A stretch of 64,000 bases of DNA, taken from assembly GCA_033794685.1 (NCBI GenBank), contig JARAYZ010000002.1. One strand, given 5' to 3'. Of this stretch, positions 8,733 to 16,506 are shown piece by piece. The number at the start of each line of letters is the position of its first letter. Position 1 is the stretch's first letter. Origin of the DNA: Lentzea sp033794685. GTDB taxonomy: Bacteria > Actinomycetota > Actinomycetes > Mycobacteriales > Pseudonocardiaceae. Position numbers and translations under genes: made by a program. Below the pieces are notes generated by a model that saw nothing but the letters and a program-made list of their open reading frames with translations, did not search any database and was not told the origin of the DNA.

Positions 8733-9992
8733 GTGGCGAGAAGCCCGATCTGGGCAAGCCGGCCGAAGACGCGAGGCCTGGTCCTGGACGTGATCCGGGC
8801 TGCGCGCACGATCAGCCGGGTGGAGCTCGCGGCGGCGACCGGTCTCACCGGGGCGACGATCTCCGAGGTCGTGAGAGAGCTCCTGGACGACAGCCTGGTC
8901 ATCGAGGTCGGCCGTGGTGCGCCGACGGGAGGCAAGCCGCGCACGCTGGTCCAGCTCAACCCACTGGCTCGCTACAGCGTCGGAGTCCTGCTGGAACGCA
9001 ACACGTGCGTCATCGTGGTCGTCGACCTGGCCGGGCGGCCGGTGGCCAGGACTGTCTTCCAGGGCGTGGCGTCGATGCCGCCCGACCAAGCGTTGCCGCT
9101 GGTGGCGTCGCAGGTGGACGCCCTGCTGACGACGGCGGCTGTCGACCGCGCCAAGGTGCTCGGGGTCGGCCTGGTCAGTTACGGCCCGCAGGACCGGCGG
9201 GCGGGTGTGCTGCTGACGCCCCAGCCCACCGAGGAGTGGCGGGACTACCCCGTCACGCAGCGTCTCTCGGAGAGCCTCGGCCTGCCCGTGCTGCTCGACA
9301 ACGACGCCGCGGCGGCCGCCATCGGCGAGTACTGGATGGGTGCGGTGGACCCGTCCAGCACCTATGCCTGCATCTACATGGCCACCGGGATCGGCGGCGG
9401 GGTGGTCGTCGCCGGTGAGGTGTACCGGGGCAGCTCGTCCAACAGCGCGGAGATCGGCCACATCTCGATCGACGTTCACGGCGACGAATGCCCGTGCGGC
9501 AACGTCGGCTGCCTGGAGAACTACGCCGGGCCGTCGGCCCTGGTCCGGCAGGCGCTGGCCACACCGGAACTCGCCCAGCGGCTGGCGCTCGATCCAGCCG
9601 GGGACGACTTCCTCACCGAGTTCGCGCGGATCGCGGCAGCGGCCAACACCGGCGATCCCGAGGCCCGTGCACTCGTCGAGCGGTCGGCGCGCTACCTCGG
9701 CCATGCCGCGGTCACCGTGGCGACCCTGTTCGACGTGGACGCGATCGTCCTGGCCGGGCCGAGCTTCGCGGTGGCGGGTTCGATCTACCAGACGGTGATC
9801 CAGGAGGAGGTGGACCGCCGGTTGTTCGCCCGGCGCGCGCACCCGGTGCGAGTGGTGCCGTCGGTCAACGGGTCGGACGCTGCGGCGATCGGCGGGGCGA
9901 TCCTCGTTCTGCAGAGCGAGCTGACACTCGGCCTCGGCAGTTCCGAGAACGGGTCGCGGCCGGTGTCAGCCGGTGTCGCCGAGACAGTCTGA
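8733..9992 (+). CDS. ROK-family transcriptional regulator
   Basis: 419 residues; GTG start with GAGGAGGA about 4 bp upstream. A winged-helix DNA-binding domain occupies ~10-70 (RGLVLDVIRAARTISRVELAAATGLTGATIS). The ROK sugar-kinase-like domain follows, with DNDAAAAAIGEYW, GTGIGGGVV and the zinc motif CPCGNVGCLE near 251-260. Sugar binding by the ROK fold normally controls operator release. It sits divergent from the arabinanase unit and is a close paralogue of the ROK gene at 55555 (same LDVIRAA.TISRV and TGLTGATIS blocks). Its targets are not visible; the arabinan genes beside it are the natural candidates. Confidence 0.92.
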   Translation: MARSPIWASRPKTRGLVLDVIRAARTISRVELAAATGLTGATISEVVRELLDDSLVIEVGRGAPTGGKPRTLVQLNPLARYSVGVLLERNTCVIVVVDLAGRPVARTVFQGVASMPPDQALPLVASQVDALLTTAAVDRAKVLGVGLVSYGPQDRRAGVLLTPQPTEEWRDYPVTQRLSESLGLPVLLDNDAAAAAIGEYWMGAVDPSSTYACIYMATGIGGGVVVAGEVYRGSSSNSAEIGHISIDVHGDECPCGNVGCLENYAGPSALVRQALATPELAQRLALDPAGDDFLTEFARIAAAANTGDPEARALVERSARYLGHAAVTVATLFDVDAIVLAGPSFAVAGSIYQTVIQEEVDRRLFARRAHPVRVVPSVNGSDAAAIGGAILVLQSELTLGLGSSENGSRPVSAGVAETV

Positions 9993-10071
9993 TCATTCGT
10001 GATCGCCGCTCGTGCGGCGCGACCAGCAGTCCGATGCGCGGATGAGGCGCGGCGCCGGGTGAGCGGGCACC

Positions 10072-11190
10072 TCATGCCCTGGCGCGCTCGCGCAGGACGT
10101 AGCCGTACTGGTCCGGCCAGCGAGGCTCAGCGCCGAGTGTGAGCGCGGCGTGCCGGGACCAATACGGGTCGCGGAGCAGTTCGCGACCGAGGAGTACCGC
10201 GTCGGCCTGACCGGTGGCGACGATCTCCTCGGCCTGTTGCGGCCTGGTGATCAGTCCGACCGCGCCGGTGGCCATGCCGGTGGCGTTGCGAACCTGCGCC
10301 GCGAAGGGCACCTGGTAGCCGGGGCCGGCGGGGATCCTGGCATCGCGGACCATGCCACCGGTCGAGACGTCGAGCAGGTCCACGCCGTGGGCCTGGAGCT
10401 CCTTGGCGAGCCGGACGGTGTCCTCTCCGGTCCAGCCCGCGCGCCCGTCCGACGTGTTCTCGCTCAGCCAGTCGGTGGCGGAGGTGCGGAAGAACACCGG
10501 GAGGTCTTCTGGCCACACCGCCCGGACGGCGTCGACCACCTCCAACGGGAAGCGCAGCCGGTTCTCGAAGGTGCCGCCGTAGGCGTCGGTGCGGTGGTTC
10601 GCGGCGGGCGAGAGGAAGGAGTTGATCAGGTAGCCGTGCGCACCGTGCACCTCCGCCACCTGGAATCCCGCGGCAAGGGCGCGACGGGCCGACTCGGCGA
10701 AGTCGCCCACGAGTCGGTGGATCTCCTCCGTGGTCAGCTCGTGCGGGACGACCAGACCCTCGTAGGCGACCGGGCTGGGGCCTACGGGATGCCATCCGCC
10801 CTGCGCCTCGAGCACGTTCCGGTCACCGAGCCAGGGCTTGTCGAGCGAGGCCTTGCGACCTGCGTGGGCGAGCTGGATGGCCGGTACCCCGCCTTGCGAG
10901 CGGATCGCGGTGGAGATGCGGGTGAAGGCCTCCTGCTGCCGGTCGTTCCACAACCCCAGATCCCAGGGGCTGATGCGGCCTTCCGGGCTGACCGCGGTGG
11001 CTTCGGCCATCACCAGGCCCGCACCGCCCGCTGCCCTGGCGGCCAGGTGCGTGAGGTGGAAGTCCGTCGGCGCACCGATCTCCGGGCCCTCGGAAGCGGC
11101 GGAGTACATGCACATCGGGGACATCCAGGCACGGTTGGGGATTTCGAGCGATCGGAGGGTGAGAGGAGTGAACAAAACACTCACGAGCAC
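10072..11190 (-). CDS. NADH:flavin oxidoreductase, Old Yellow Enzyme family (YqjM-like)
   Basis: 372 residues forming one FMN-binding TIM barrel. Motifs typical of the YqjM-like class are visible: WMSPMCMYSA near the N-terminus, QLAHAGRKAS, HGAHGYLINSFLSPAANHR with the substrate-binding His pair, NRLRFPLEVV, and GRELLRDPYW in the phosphate-binding C-terminus. Members reduce activated C=C bonds of unsaturated carbonyls or nitro compounds with NAD(P)H. It is the last gene of a minus-strand set (VOC protein, NAD(P)-binding protein, RidA, OYE). The GTG start has only a weak ribosome site; a second GTG two codons later is possible. Confidence 0.92.
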   Translation of the reverse strand: MLVSVLFTPLTLRSLEIPNRAWMSPMCMYSAASEGPEIGAPTDFHLTHLAARAAGGAGLVMAEATAVSPEGRISPWDLGLWNDRQQEAFTRISTAIRSQGGVPAIQLAHAGRKASLDKPWLGDRNVLEAQGGWHPVGPSPVAYEGLVVPHELTTEEIHRLVGDFAESARRALAAGFQVAEVHGAHGYLINSFLSPAANHRTDAYGGTFENRLRFPLEVVDAVRAVWPEDLPVFFRTSATDWLSENTSDGRAGWTGEDTVRLAKELQAHGVDLLDVSTGGMVRDARIPAGPGYQVPFAAQVRNATGMATGAVGLITRPQQAEEIVATGQADAVLLGRELLRDPYWSRHAALTLGAEPRWPDQYGYVLRERARA

Positions 11191-11237
11191 AGAGCTGCTT
11201 TCTGGTCGAGAAGGGTGATCCGGCGCGTCGCCGGGGT

Positions 11238-11636
11238 TCAGGCGGGCAGCCGGGTGTCGATGACGAAGCTGATCTCGATCAGCTGACCGGGGAAGAACAG
11301 CGACTCGACGCCGACGGTGGAACTGGTGGGCCGGTGGTCGCCGAAGTAGGCGAGGTTGGCGGCTGCCATCGCGTTGTTGTGCGCGGGCAGGTTCACCACG
11401 AACTGGGTCTCCGAAACGACCTGGTTGCGGGTCACACCGTAGTGGGCCAGCACCTTCTCGAAGTTGGCGTAGACCTGTTCGGTCTGCGCTTCGAAGTCGT
11501 CCGGGAACAAGAAGTCACCCGTCTCGTCGTGGGACAGCTGCCCGGAGACGTAGATCGTCTCGCCGACCTTGATGGCCTGCGCGAAACCGAACTCGCGCTC
11601 GCCGGCGATGTCGTGGCTGTAGGACTGCACGGCCAT
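11238..11636 (-). CDS. RidA-family (YjgF/YER057c/UK114) protein
   Basis: 132 residues. The single-domain RidA fold is indicated by AIKVGETIYVSGQLSHDETGDF, QTEQVYANFEKVLAHYG, FVVNLPAHNNAM and the C-terminal LIEISFVIDTRLPA. The canonical deaminase Arg near the C-terminus (R.VEI context) is replaced here by LIEIS, so enamine/imine deaminase activity is doubtful and this may be a RidA subgroup with another role. AGGAGAGAAG lies upstream of the ATG. It lies 47 bp from the OYE gene and 52 bp from the NAD(P)-binding protein gene in the same direction. Confidence 0.88.
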   Translation of the reverse strand: MAVQSYSHDIAGEREFGFAQAIKVGETIYVSGQLSHDETGDFLFPDDFEAQTEQVYANFEKVLAHYGVTRNQVVSETQFVVNLPAHNNAMAAANLAYFGDHRPTSSTVGVESLFFPGQLIEISFVIDTRLPA

Positions 11637-11688
11637 TCTGATTCTCTTCTCTCCTGTGGACTGTCTTATGTGAACTGATGACGGTGGT

Positions 11689-12351
11689 TCAGGACGGGCG
11701 ACGGGCGGTGAGCCGGTCGACCGCGTCGGCGATCGGGGTGTCGCCGGTGGTGAGCTCGACGATCACCCGCCCGAGTGCCGGTTCGTGCAGCGCGACGTCG
11801 ATGAACGCAGCCACGTCGTCTCGGGGAACCTCGCCGTACTCGATGGCGGGGCCGGCGGTGATCCGGCCGGTTCCGGGTTCGTCGCGCAGGGTGCCGGGGC
11901 GGACGATGATCCAGTCGAGCTCGGTGTGCGTGAGGTACACGTCAGCGGTCTTCTTGACCTTGGCGTAGTGCTCGAATCCCTCGGTGGCACCCTGGCCCCG
12001 CAGGGCGTCCGGGAACACCGAGACGAGGGCGAATCGCGACACACCGGCGCGGAACGCCGCGTCCGCCGCCTTCTCCAGGCCACGGCCGTCGATCGCGGTG
12101 GTCAGATCCCGTCCGGTGCCGTGAGCGCCGGCAGCGAAGACGACGGCATCGTGCCCACTGATCTTCGCCGCCAGTTCTTCGACCGTGTCGTCGACGAGGT
12201 CGCCGGCCAGCGGCGTCGCGCCGGTGGCCAGCACGGTGTCGGCCTGCGCTGGAGCGCGGTGCAGACCGGTCACCTCGTCGCCACGAGCGGTGAGGCGGAC
12301 AGCGAGGCGGCTCCCGATGCCTCCGGCCGCGCCGATGATGAACACCTTCAT
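11689..12351 (-). CDS. NAD(P)-binding Rossmann protein, atypical SDR (NAD(P)H-binding) family
   Basis: 220 residues from ATG 12351, preceded by GAGGAGACGACGATC; a longer open frame upstream overlaps the next gene and is not used. MKVFIIGAAGGIGSRLAVRL is the glycine-rich cofactor motif. FALVSVFPDA and AKVKKTADVYL (YxxxK-like position occupied by the AKVKK region) follow, then DWIIVRPGTLRDEPGTG, typical of small NmrA/YwnB-like proteins without a full catalytic tetrad. Such proteins act as redox sensors or reductases. It is co-directional with VOC, RidA and OYE genes and probably part of one stress or detoxification operon. Confidence 0.87.
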   Translation of the reverse strand: MKVFIIGAAGGIGSRLAVRLTARGDEVTGLHRAPAQADTVLATGATPLAGDLVDDTVEELAAKISGHDAVVFAAGAHGTGRDLTTAIDGRGLEKAADAAFRAGVSRFALVSVFPDALRGQGATEGFEHYAKVKKTADVYLTHTELDWIIVRPGTLRDEPGTGRITAGPAIEYGEVPRDDVAAFIDVALHEPALGRVIVELTTGDTPIADAVDRLTARRPS

Positions 12352-12371
12352 GATCGTCGTCTCCTCTGTCG

Positions 12372-12803
12372 TCAGGTCGCGAAGACCTGGGAGTCGTCGG
12401 CAAAAGCCTTGAACTCCAAGGCATTCCCGGCCGGATCGAGCAAGAACATCGTCCACTGCTCGCCCGGCTGTCCCTCGAAACGGACGTACGGCTCGATCAC
12501 GAACTCCGTCCCCGCCCCACGCAGCCTGTCGGCGAGCTTCTGGAACGCCGGGACGGTGAGGACCAGGCCGAAATGCGGTACCGGGACGTCGTGACCGTCG
12601 ACGGGGTTGTGGATCTGCTGCGCGCGGCTCGGCGCCAGGTGCGTGACGAACTGGTGGCCGTGCAGGTTCCAGTCGATCCAGGTCTCGGAACTGCGGCCCT
12701 GTTCAAGGCCGAGCACCTCACCGTAGAAGTGACGGGCGGAGGCCAGGTCGTCGACCGGCATGGCCAGGTGGAACCGCGGGATGGGCGAGTCGAGTACGGA
12801 CAC
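12372..12803 (-). CDS. VOC-family (glyoxalase/bleomycin-resistance-like) protein
   Basis: 143 residues, GTG start with AAGGGA upstream. Two beta-alpha-beta-beta-beta modules are visible: FHLAMPVDDLASARHFYGEVLGL and FGLVLTVPAFQKLADRLRGAG. The usual metal ligands appear as His in FHLAMPV, His in PHFGLV and Glu in NALEFKAF. GEQWTMFLLDPAGNALEFK is the family C-terminal signature. Substrate unknown. It is the first gene of the four-gene minus-strand set; its start lies about 35 bp from a 32-bp palindrome shared with the divergent GntR gene. Confidence 0.9.
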   Translation of the reverse strand: MSVLDSPIPRFHLAMPVDDLASARHFYGEVLGLEQGRSSETWIDWNLHGHQFVTHLAPSRAQQIHNPVDGHDVPVPHFGLVLTVPAFQKLADRLRGAGTEFVIEPYVRFEGQPGEQWTMFLLDPAGNALEFKAFADDSQVFAT

Positions 12804-12837
12804 AACGCATTCCCTTCATGTCGAAGCACCTCGAACG

Positions 12838-12869
12838 AGCTTGTAGCAATGTTAACATTGCTACAAGCT
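12838..12869. promoter_or_regulatory. 32-bp perfect palindrome, probable GntR operator
   Basis: The half-site AGCTTGTAGCAATGTT is followed immediately by its exact reverse complement AACATTGCTACAAGCT. The site lies in the divergent gap between the VOC operon and the GntR gene, where it could control both. Perfect symmetry over 32 bp is exceptional for a chance match and suits a GntR/FCD dimer or dimer pair. Confidence 0.8.
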
Positions 12870-12993
12870 GCCTGCCCGCGCTCTGTCTGTGACGCCGCGC
12901 ACGACCCGCATACGGGACGTAGGCACTGCTCCGACGACCGCAGAGGGCATCGGGCCTGAAGTTAGGATGGGTGCTCCGGATGGAGGCAGGACA

Positions 12994-13674
12994 TTGAGTG
13001 AACCTGGACGGGTGGCACCCGCGCGGCGCCGCGGCCTGGCCGACGAGGTCGCCGACCGGATCAGGGACGCCATCTTCAGCGGTTCCTACGAGCCGGGAAG
13101 CCAGCTGCGCGAAGTGGAACTGTCCGCGGCGCTGGGAGTCAGCCGCGGCCCGGTACGCGAGGCGCTGCTCCGGCTCGAGCGCGAAGGCCTGGTCCGCAGC
13201 GAATGGCACCGCGGCGCCACGGTGACGGCGCTGTCGAGCGAGGACGTCACCGAACTCGACAGCCTGCGGGACGCGCTGGAGCAGCTCGCCGTCGGACTGG
13301 TGATCGACCGCGCCACGGACGACGACCTGGCCGCGATCGACAAGGCCGTCGAACGAATGGACCGCGCCGCAGACGAGCACGAGATGGTGCGCTGCGACAT
13401 CGGCTTCCACGACGCCATCTACACCGCCGCCGGGCACCGGCGCCTGCTCGAAGCGTGGGAGGCGATCCGGTCCCAGGTCTACCTGTTCCTGCTGACCCGG
13501 ATCGGCCTGAACACCGACGGCTACCTCGCCTGCGTCCCGGACGAGCACCGCACACTCGCCGCCTCGCTGCGCGCCCGTGACCGCGACGCCGCTCTCGAAC
13601 TGTTCGCCGCGCACCGCGGCCACGCTCTCAACGTGCTGGTCGAGCACCACCGGTCCGGCCCGTCCTCGCGGTGA
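12994..13674 (+). CDS. GntR-family regulator, FadR subfamily with FCD domain
   Basis: 226 residues from a TTG start with GGAGG 8 bp upstream; ATG 12967 or GTG 12889 would add 9 or 35 residues but lack such a site. The N-terminal winged helix (GLADEVADRIRDAIFSGSYEPGSQLRE, then LGVSRGPVREALLRLEREGLV) is a textbook GntR domain. The FCD ligand domain follows with metal-binding features: the Asp in CDIGFHDAIY, the His of AAGHRRLLEAWE and the His in DEHRTLAASL. It probably represses the divergent VOC/SDR/RidA/OYE operon through the 32-bp palindrome, with a small acid or aldehyde-derived ligand as a guess. Confidence 0.93.
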   Translation: MSEPGRVAPARRRGLADEVADRIRDAIFSGSYEPGSQLREVELSAALGVSRGPVREALLRLEREGLVRSEWHRGATVTALSSEDVTELDSLRDALEQLAVGLVIDRATDDDLAAIDKAVERMDRAADEHEMVRCDIGFHDAIYTAAGHRRLLEAWEAIRSQVYLFLLTRIGLNTDGYLACVPDEHRTLAASLRARDRDAALELFAAHRGHALNVLVEHHRSGPSSR

Positions 13675-13854
13675 CCACCCCGAGACCGCCGAAAACGCGC
13701 TGAAGCAGACCACGGCTCGGCCATCGTCGAATCGCCAGCCCTCTTCCGCCTGCGCCGTTAGTTATTCAGTTTGTCAAGTATGCCGTTAGCAGGCGAGCCG
13801 CCGTTCGTCCCAACGTGGGGGTCTCAAGTCCTGGGCGACCGTCAGACCAGGCTG

Positions 13855-13884
13855 TTGACTTACTTAGGCTACCTGAGTAAGCAT
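13855..13884 (+). promoter_or_regulatory. Promoter with overlapping palindrome for the GH2 gene
   Basis: TTGACT (-35), a 17-bp spacer and TAAGCAT (-10-like) lie about 50 bp before the beta-mannosidase start. An inverted repeat at 13859-13881 (CTTACTTAGG ... CCTGAGTAAG, 9 of 11 pairs) covers the spacer, so a repressor there would block polymerase. The promoter layout matches that of the binding-protein gene at 55369. Confidence 0.5.
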
Positions 13885-13931
13885 TTGGTTGGTCCTCAAC
13901 CCTGCGTCGACCAACATGGAAGCGGGCTGCC

Positions 13932-16364
13932 GTGAAGCGCTCGAACCTGCATGACGGCTGGCGTCTGCGCGCCGTGGGAGGCCCGGTTCCGGACTTCCTC
14001 GCCGACCGGGAGCTGCCGGCTCAGGTGCCTGGCAGCACCCATCTCGACCTGATGGCCGCAGACCTCATCCCCGACCCGTACCTGGACAGCAACGAGGCGG
14101 AGCTGACCTGGTCGCACCGCGTCGACTGGCAGTACTCGACGACGTTCCAGGCGCAGGCGCCGCAGGCCGGCGAGCGGGTGGAACTGGTCTTCGACGGCAT
14201 CGACACCGTGGCCACCATCGAGTTGAACGGCGATCTGCTCGGCCACACCGTCAACATGCACCGCGCCTACCGCTTCGACGTCGGGCGATCTCTGCGCGAT
14301 GGCGGTAACGACCTGACCGTGACGCTGCGGTCCGCGCTCGCTCACGCCGAACAGGCGGAGGCAGAGCTCGGCCGGCGCCAGCGGGCGTACCCGCACCCGT
14401 ACAACGCGATCCGCAAGATGGCCTGCTCCTTCGGCTGGGACTGGGGACCCGACCTCCAGACCGCAGGACTGTGGAAACCCGTGCGGCTGGAACGCTGGGA
14501 CACCGCACGGCTGACTCAGGTCCGCCCGCTCGCCACCGTCGAAGCGGACGGCACCGGCCGCGTCGACGTGCATCTGGAGCTGGACCGCGCCGCGGATCAC
14601 GACTACACCGTGCTGGTCACGGCCGGCGACCACGCAGAACGAATGACGATCACCGGCGACGTCGCGCACGTCACCGTTCTCGTGCCGGACGCCCGGTTGT
14701 GGTGGCCGGTGGGGTACGGCGACCAGCCGCTCTACGACCTGACCATCGAGCTGCTGGCCGACGGCCGACAGGTGGACGCGGTCCGGCGCCGGATCGGGTT
14801 CCGCACCGTCACCGTGGACACCGAACCGGACGAGTTCGGCACGCCGTTCGTCTTCGTCGTCAACGGCAGGCGCGTGTTCGCCAAGGGCGCCAACTGGATT
14901 CCGGACGACCACTTCCTCACCAGGGTCACCCGCGAGCGGCTCGACCGCCGGATCGACCAGGCCGTCGGCGCGAACATGAACATGCTGCGGGTCTGGGGCG
15001 GCGGCATCTACGAGTCCGACGACTTCTACGAGGCCTGCGACGAACGCGGCGTGATGGTGTGGCAGGACTTCCCCTTCTCGTGCGCCTTCTACGCCGAGGA
15101 GGAGCCGCTGCGAGGGGAGGTCGAGGCCGAGGCTCAGGAGAACGTCATCCGGCTCGTCTCCCACGCGTCCCTGGTGTTGTGGAACGGCAACAACGAGAAC
15201 CTCCCCGCCTACACGGACTGGGGCTGGCAGGACGGCCTGGAGGGACGAAGCTGGGGAGGCGGCTACTACCACGAGCTGCTGCCCAAGATCGTCGAAGAAC
15301 TCGACCCGACCCGCCCGTACGCACCGGGCAGCCCGTACAGCCCTGGCGACCTCCCGCCCAATGATGCCGGCCACGGCACCCGCCACGACTGGGACGTCTG
15401 GAACTCCCTGGACTACACGCACTACCGCGACCACGTACCGCGGTTCTGCGCCGAGTTCGGCTTTCAGGGGCCACCCACCTGGGCCACTCTCACCCGATGG
15501 ATCCACGACGAGCCGTTGACGCCCACCTCGCCCGCGTTCCTGCTCCATCAAAAGGGCTACAACGGCAACGAAAACCTGGACCGCGGTCTCGCACCGCACC
15601 TGCCGGTGCCGACCGACTTCGAGCAGTGGCACTGGGCGACCCAGCTCAACCAGGCCCGCGCGGTGGCCTTCGGCGTCGAGCACTACCGCTCCTGGTGGCC
15701 GCGGACCGCAGGAGCCCTGGTCTGGCAGCTCAACGACTGCTGGCCGGTCACCTCCTGGGCCGCCATCGACAGCGACGAACGACTCAAACCCCTCTACTAC
15801 GCCCTCAAGCACGCGTTCGCGCCACGGCTGCTGACGGTTCAGCTCCGCGAGGAAAAGCCCACCCTGATCGCGATCAACGACCACGACGAGTGCTGGACGG
15901 GTGAAGTGCGGGTGACCCGGCAGGACTTCGCGGGCGAGGTGCTGACCTCCGCCGAACTGCGGCTCAGCGTGCCATCTCGATCCACCGCGACGCTGGATCT
16001 GGCTGATGACCTCCTCGAACCCACCGACCCGACGAGCGAAGTGCTGGTCGCGACCGCGGGCGACGTCCGCACCCACCACCTGTTCCGCGAAGACCTCGAT
16101 CTCCGCTACGACCCGGCGCCGTTCACCGCCGGCGTCACCCCCGTCGACGGCGGGTACCGCGTCGACGTGCGGGCCACCTCGTACGTCCGGGACCTCAGCC
16201 TGCTGGCCGACAAGGTGGCCGCCGACGCGGTCGTCGACGACATGCTCATCTCGCTGATCGCCGGCGACGCACACCACTTCATCGTGCGCACGTCGGAGAA
16301 GCTGCCCGAACCGGCCGCTTTGCTGCATCCGCGCGTGCTTCGCTGCGCCAACGCTTCGACGTAG
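13932..16364 (+). CDS. Beta-mannosidase, GH2 (first copy)
   Basis: 810 residues without a signal peptide, so cytoplasmic. Family features: PGSTHLDLMAADLIPDP and DGIDTVATIELNG in the jelly-roll domain, KMACSFGWDWGPDLQTAGLWKPV (hallmark of GH2 beta-mannosidases), YFP-like VWQDFPFSCAFY, acid/base Glu at about 421 in LWNGNNEN and nucleophile Glu at about 507 in CAEFGFQGPPTW. It would remove mannose from the non-reducing end of imported manno-oligosaccharides. A second, diverged copy lies at 43949-46405. The GTG start has GAAGCGG upstream, and a palindrome-covered promoter precedes it. Confidence 0.95.
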   Translation: MKRSNLHDGWRLRAVGGPVPDFLADRELPAQVPGSTHLDLMAADLIPDPYLDSNEAELTWSHRVDWQYSTTFQAQAPQAGERVELVFDGIDTVATIELNGDLLGHTVNMHRAYRFDVGRSLRDGGNDLTVTLRSALAHAEQAEAELGRRQRAYPHPYNAIRKMACSFGWDWGPDLQTAGLWKPVRLERWDTARLTQVRPLATVEADGTGRVDVHLELDRAADHDYTVLVTAGDHAERMTITGDVAHVTVLVPDARLWWPVGYGDQPLYDLTIELLADGRQVDAVRRRIGFRTVTVDTEPDEFGTPFVFVVNGRRVFAKGANWIPDDHFLTRVTRERLDRRIDQAVGANMNMLRVWGGGIYESDDFYEACDERGVMVWQDFPFSCAFYAEEEPLRGEVEAEAQENVIRLVSHASLVLWNGNNENLPAYTDWGWQDGLEGRSWGGGYYHELLPKIVEELDPTRPYAPGSPYSPGDLPPNDAGHGTRHDWDVWNSLDYTHYRDHVPRFCAEFGFQGPPTWATLTRWIHDEPLTPTSPAFLLHQKGYNGNENLDRGLAPHLPVPTDFEQWHWATQLNQARAVAFGVEHYRSWWPRTAGALVWQLNDCWPVTSWAAIDSDERLKPLYYALKHAFAPRLLTVQLREEKPTLIAINDHDECWTGEVRVTRQDFAGEVLTSAELRLSVPSRSTATLDLADDLLEPTDPTSEVLVATAGDVRTHHLFREDLDLRYDPAPFTAGVTPVDGGYRVDVRATSYVRDLSLLADKVAADAVVDDMLISLIAGDAHHFIVRTSEKLPEPAALLHPRVLRCANAST

Positions 16365-16374
16365 AAATCGACCT

Positions 16375-16391
16375 GCCCCGGAGTTCGGGGC
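16375..16391 (+). terminator. Short hairpin after the GH2 gene
   Basis: GCCCCG / CGGGGC stem of 6 bp with a GAGTT loop, 10 bp after the stop. Modest but well placed. Confidence 0.4.
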
Positions 16392-16437
16392 CGGCAAACG
16401 CTGTTGACCACATTTCACAGCAACTTCGCCACGGTTC

Positions 16438-16457
16438 TTCTGGGAGCGCTCCCAGAA
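16438..16457. promoter_or_regulatory. CebR/CelR-type cellulose regulon operator
   Basis: TTCTGGGAGCGCTCCCAGAA is a perfect 20-bp palindrome containing TGGGAGCGCTCCCA, the established operator of the LacI-family cellobiose regulators CebR (Streptomyces) and CelR (Thermobifida). It lies 49 bp before the endoglucanase start. No CebR gene is in the window, so the regulator must act from elsewhere. Confidence 0.92.
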
Positions 16458-16506
16458 ATGGGGAGCACCTGTCCAGGCTGAACATCACCCGCACAAAGGA
16501 GTGCTG

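Noticed and set aside
10004..10019. CGCCGC-TCGT-GCGGCG hairpin between the convergent ROK and OYE genes
   Set aside because: Only six base pairs of alternating GC; too weak to call a terminator.
13896..16418. 840-codon open frame on the minus strand opposite the GH2 gene
   Set aside because: It mirrors the GH2 coding frame, is rich in low-complexity Val/Gly/Arg/Asp text and shows no family motif; a normal high-GC antisense artefact.
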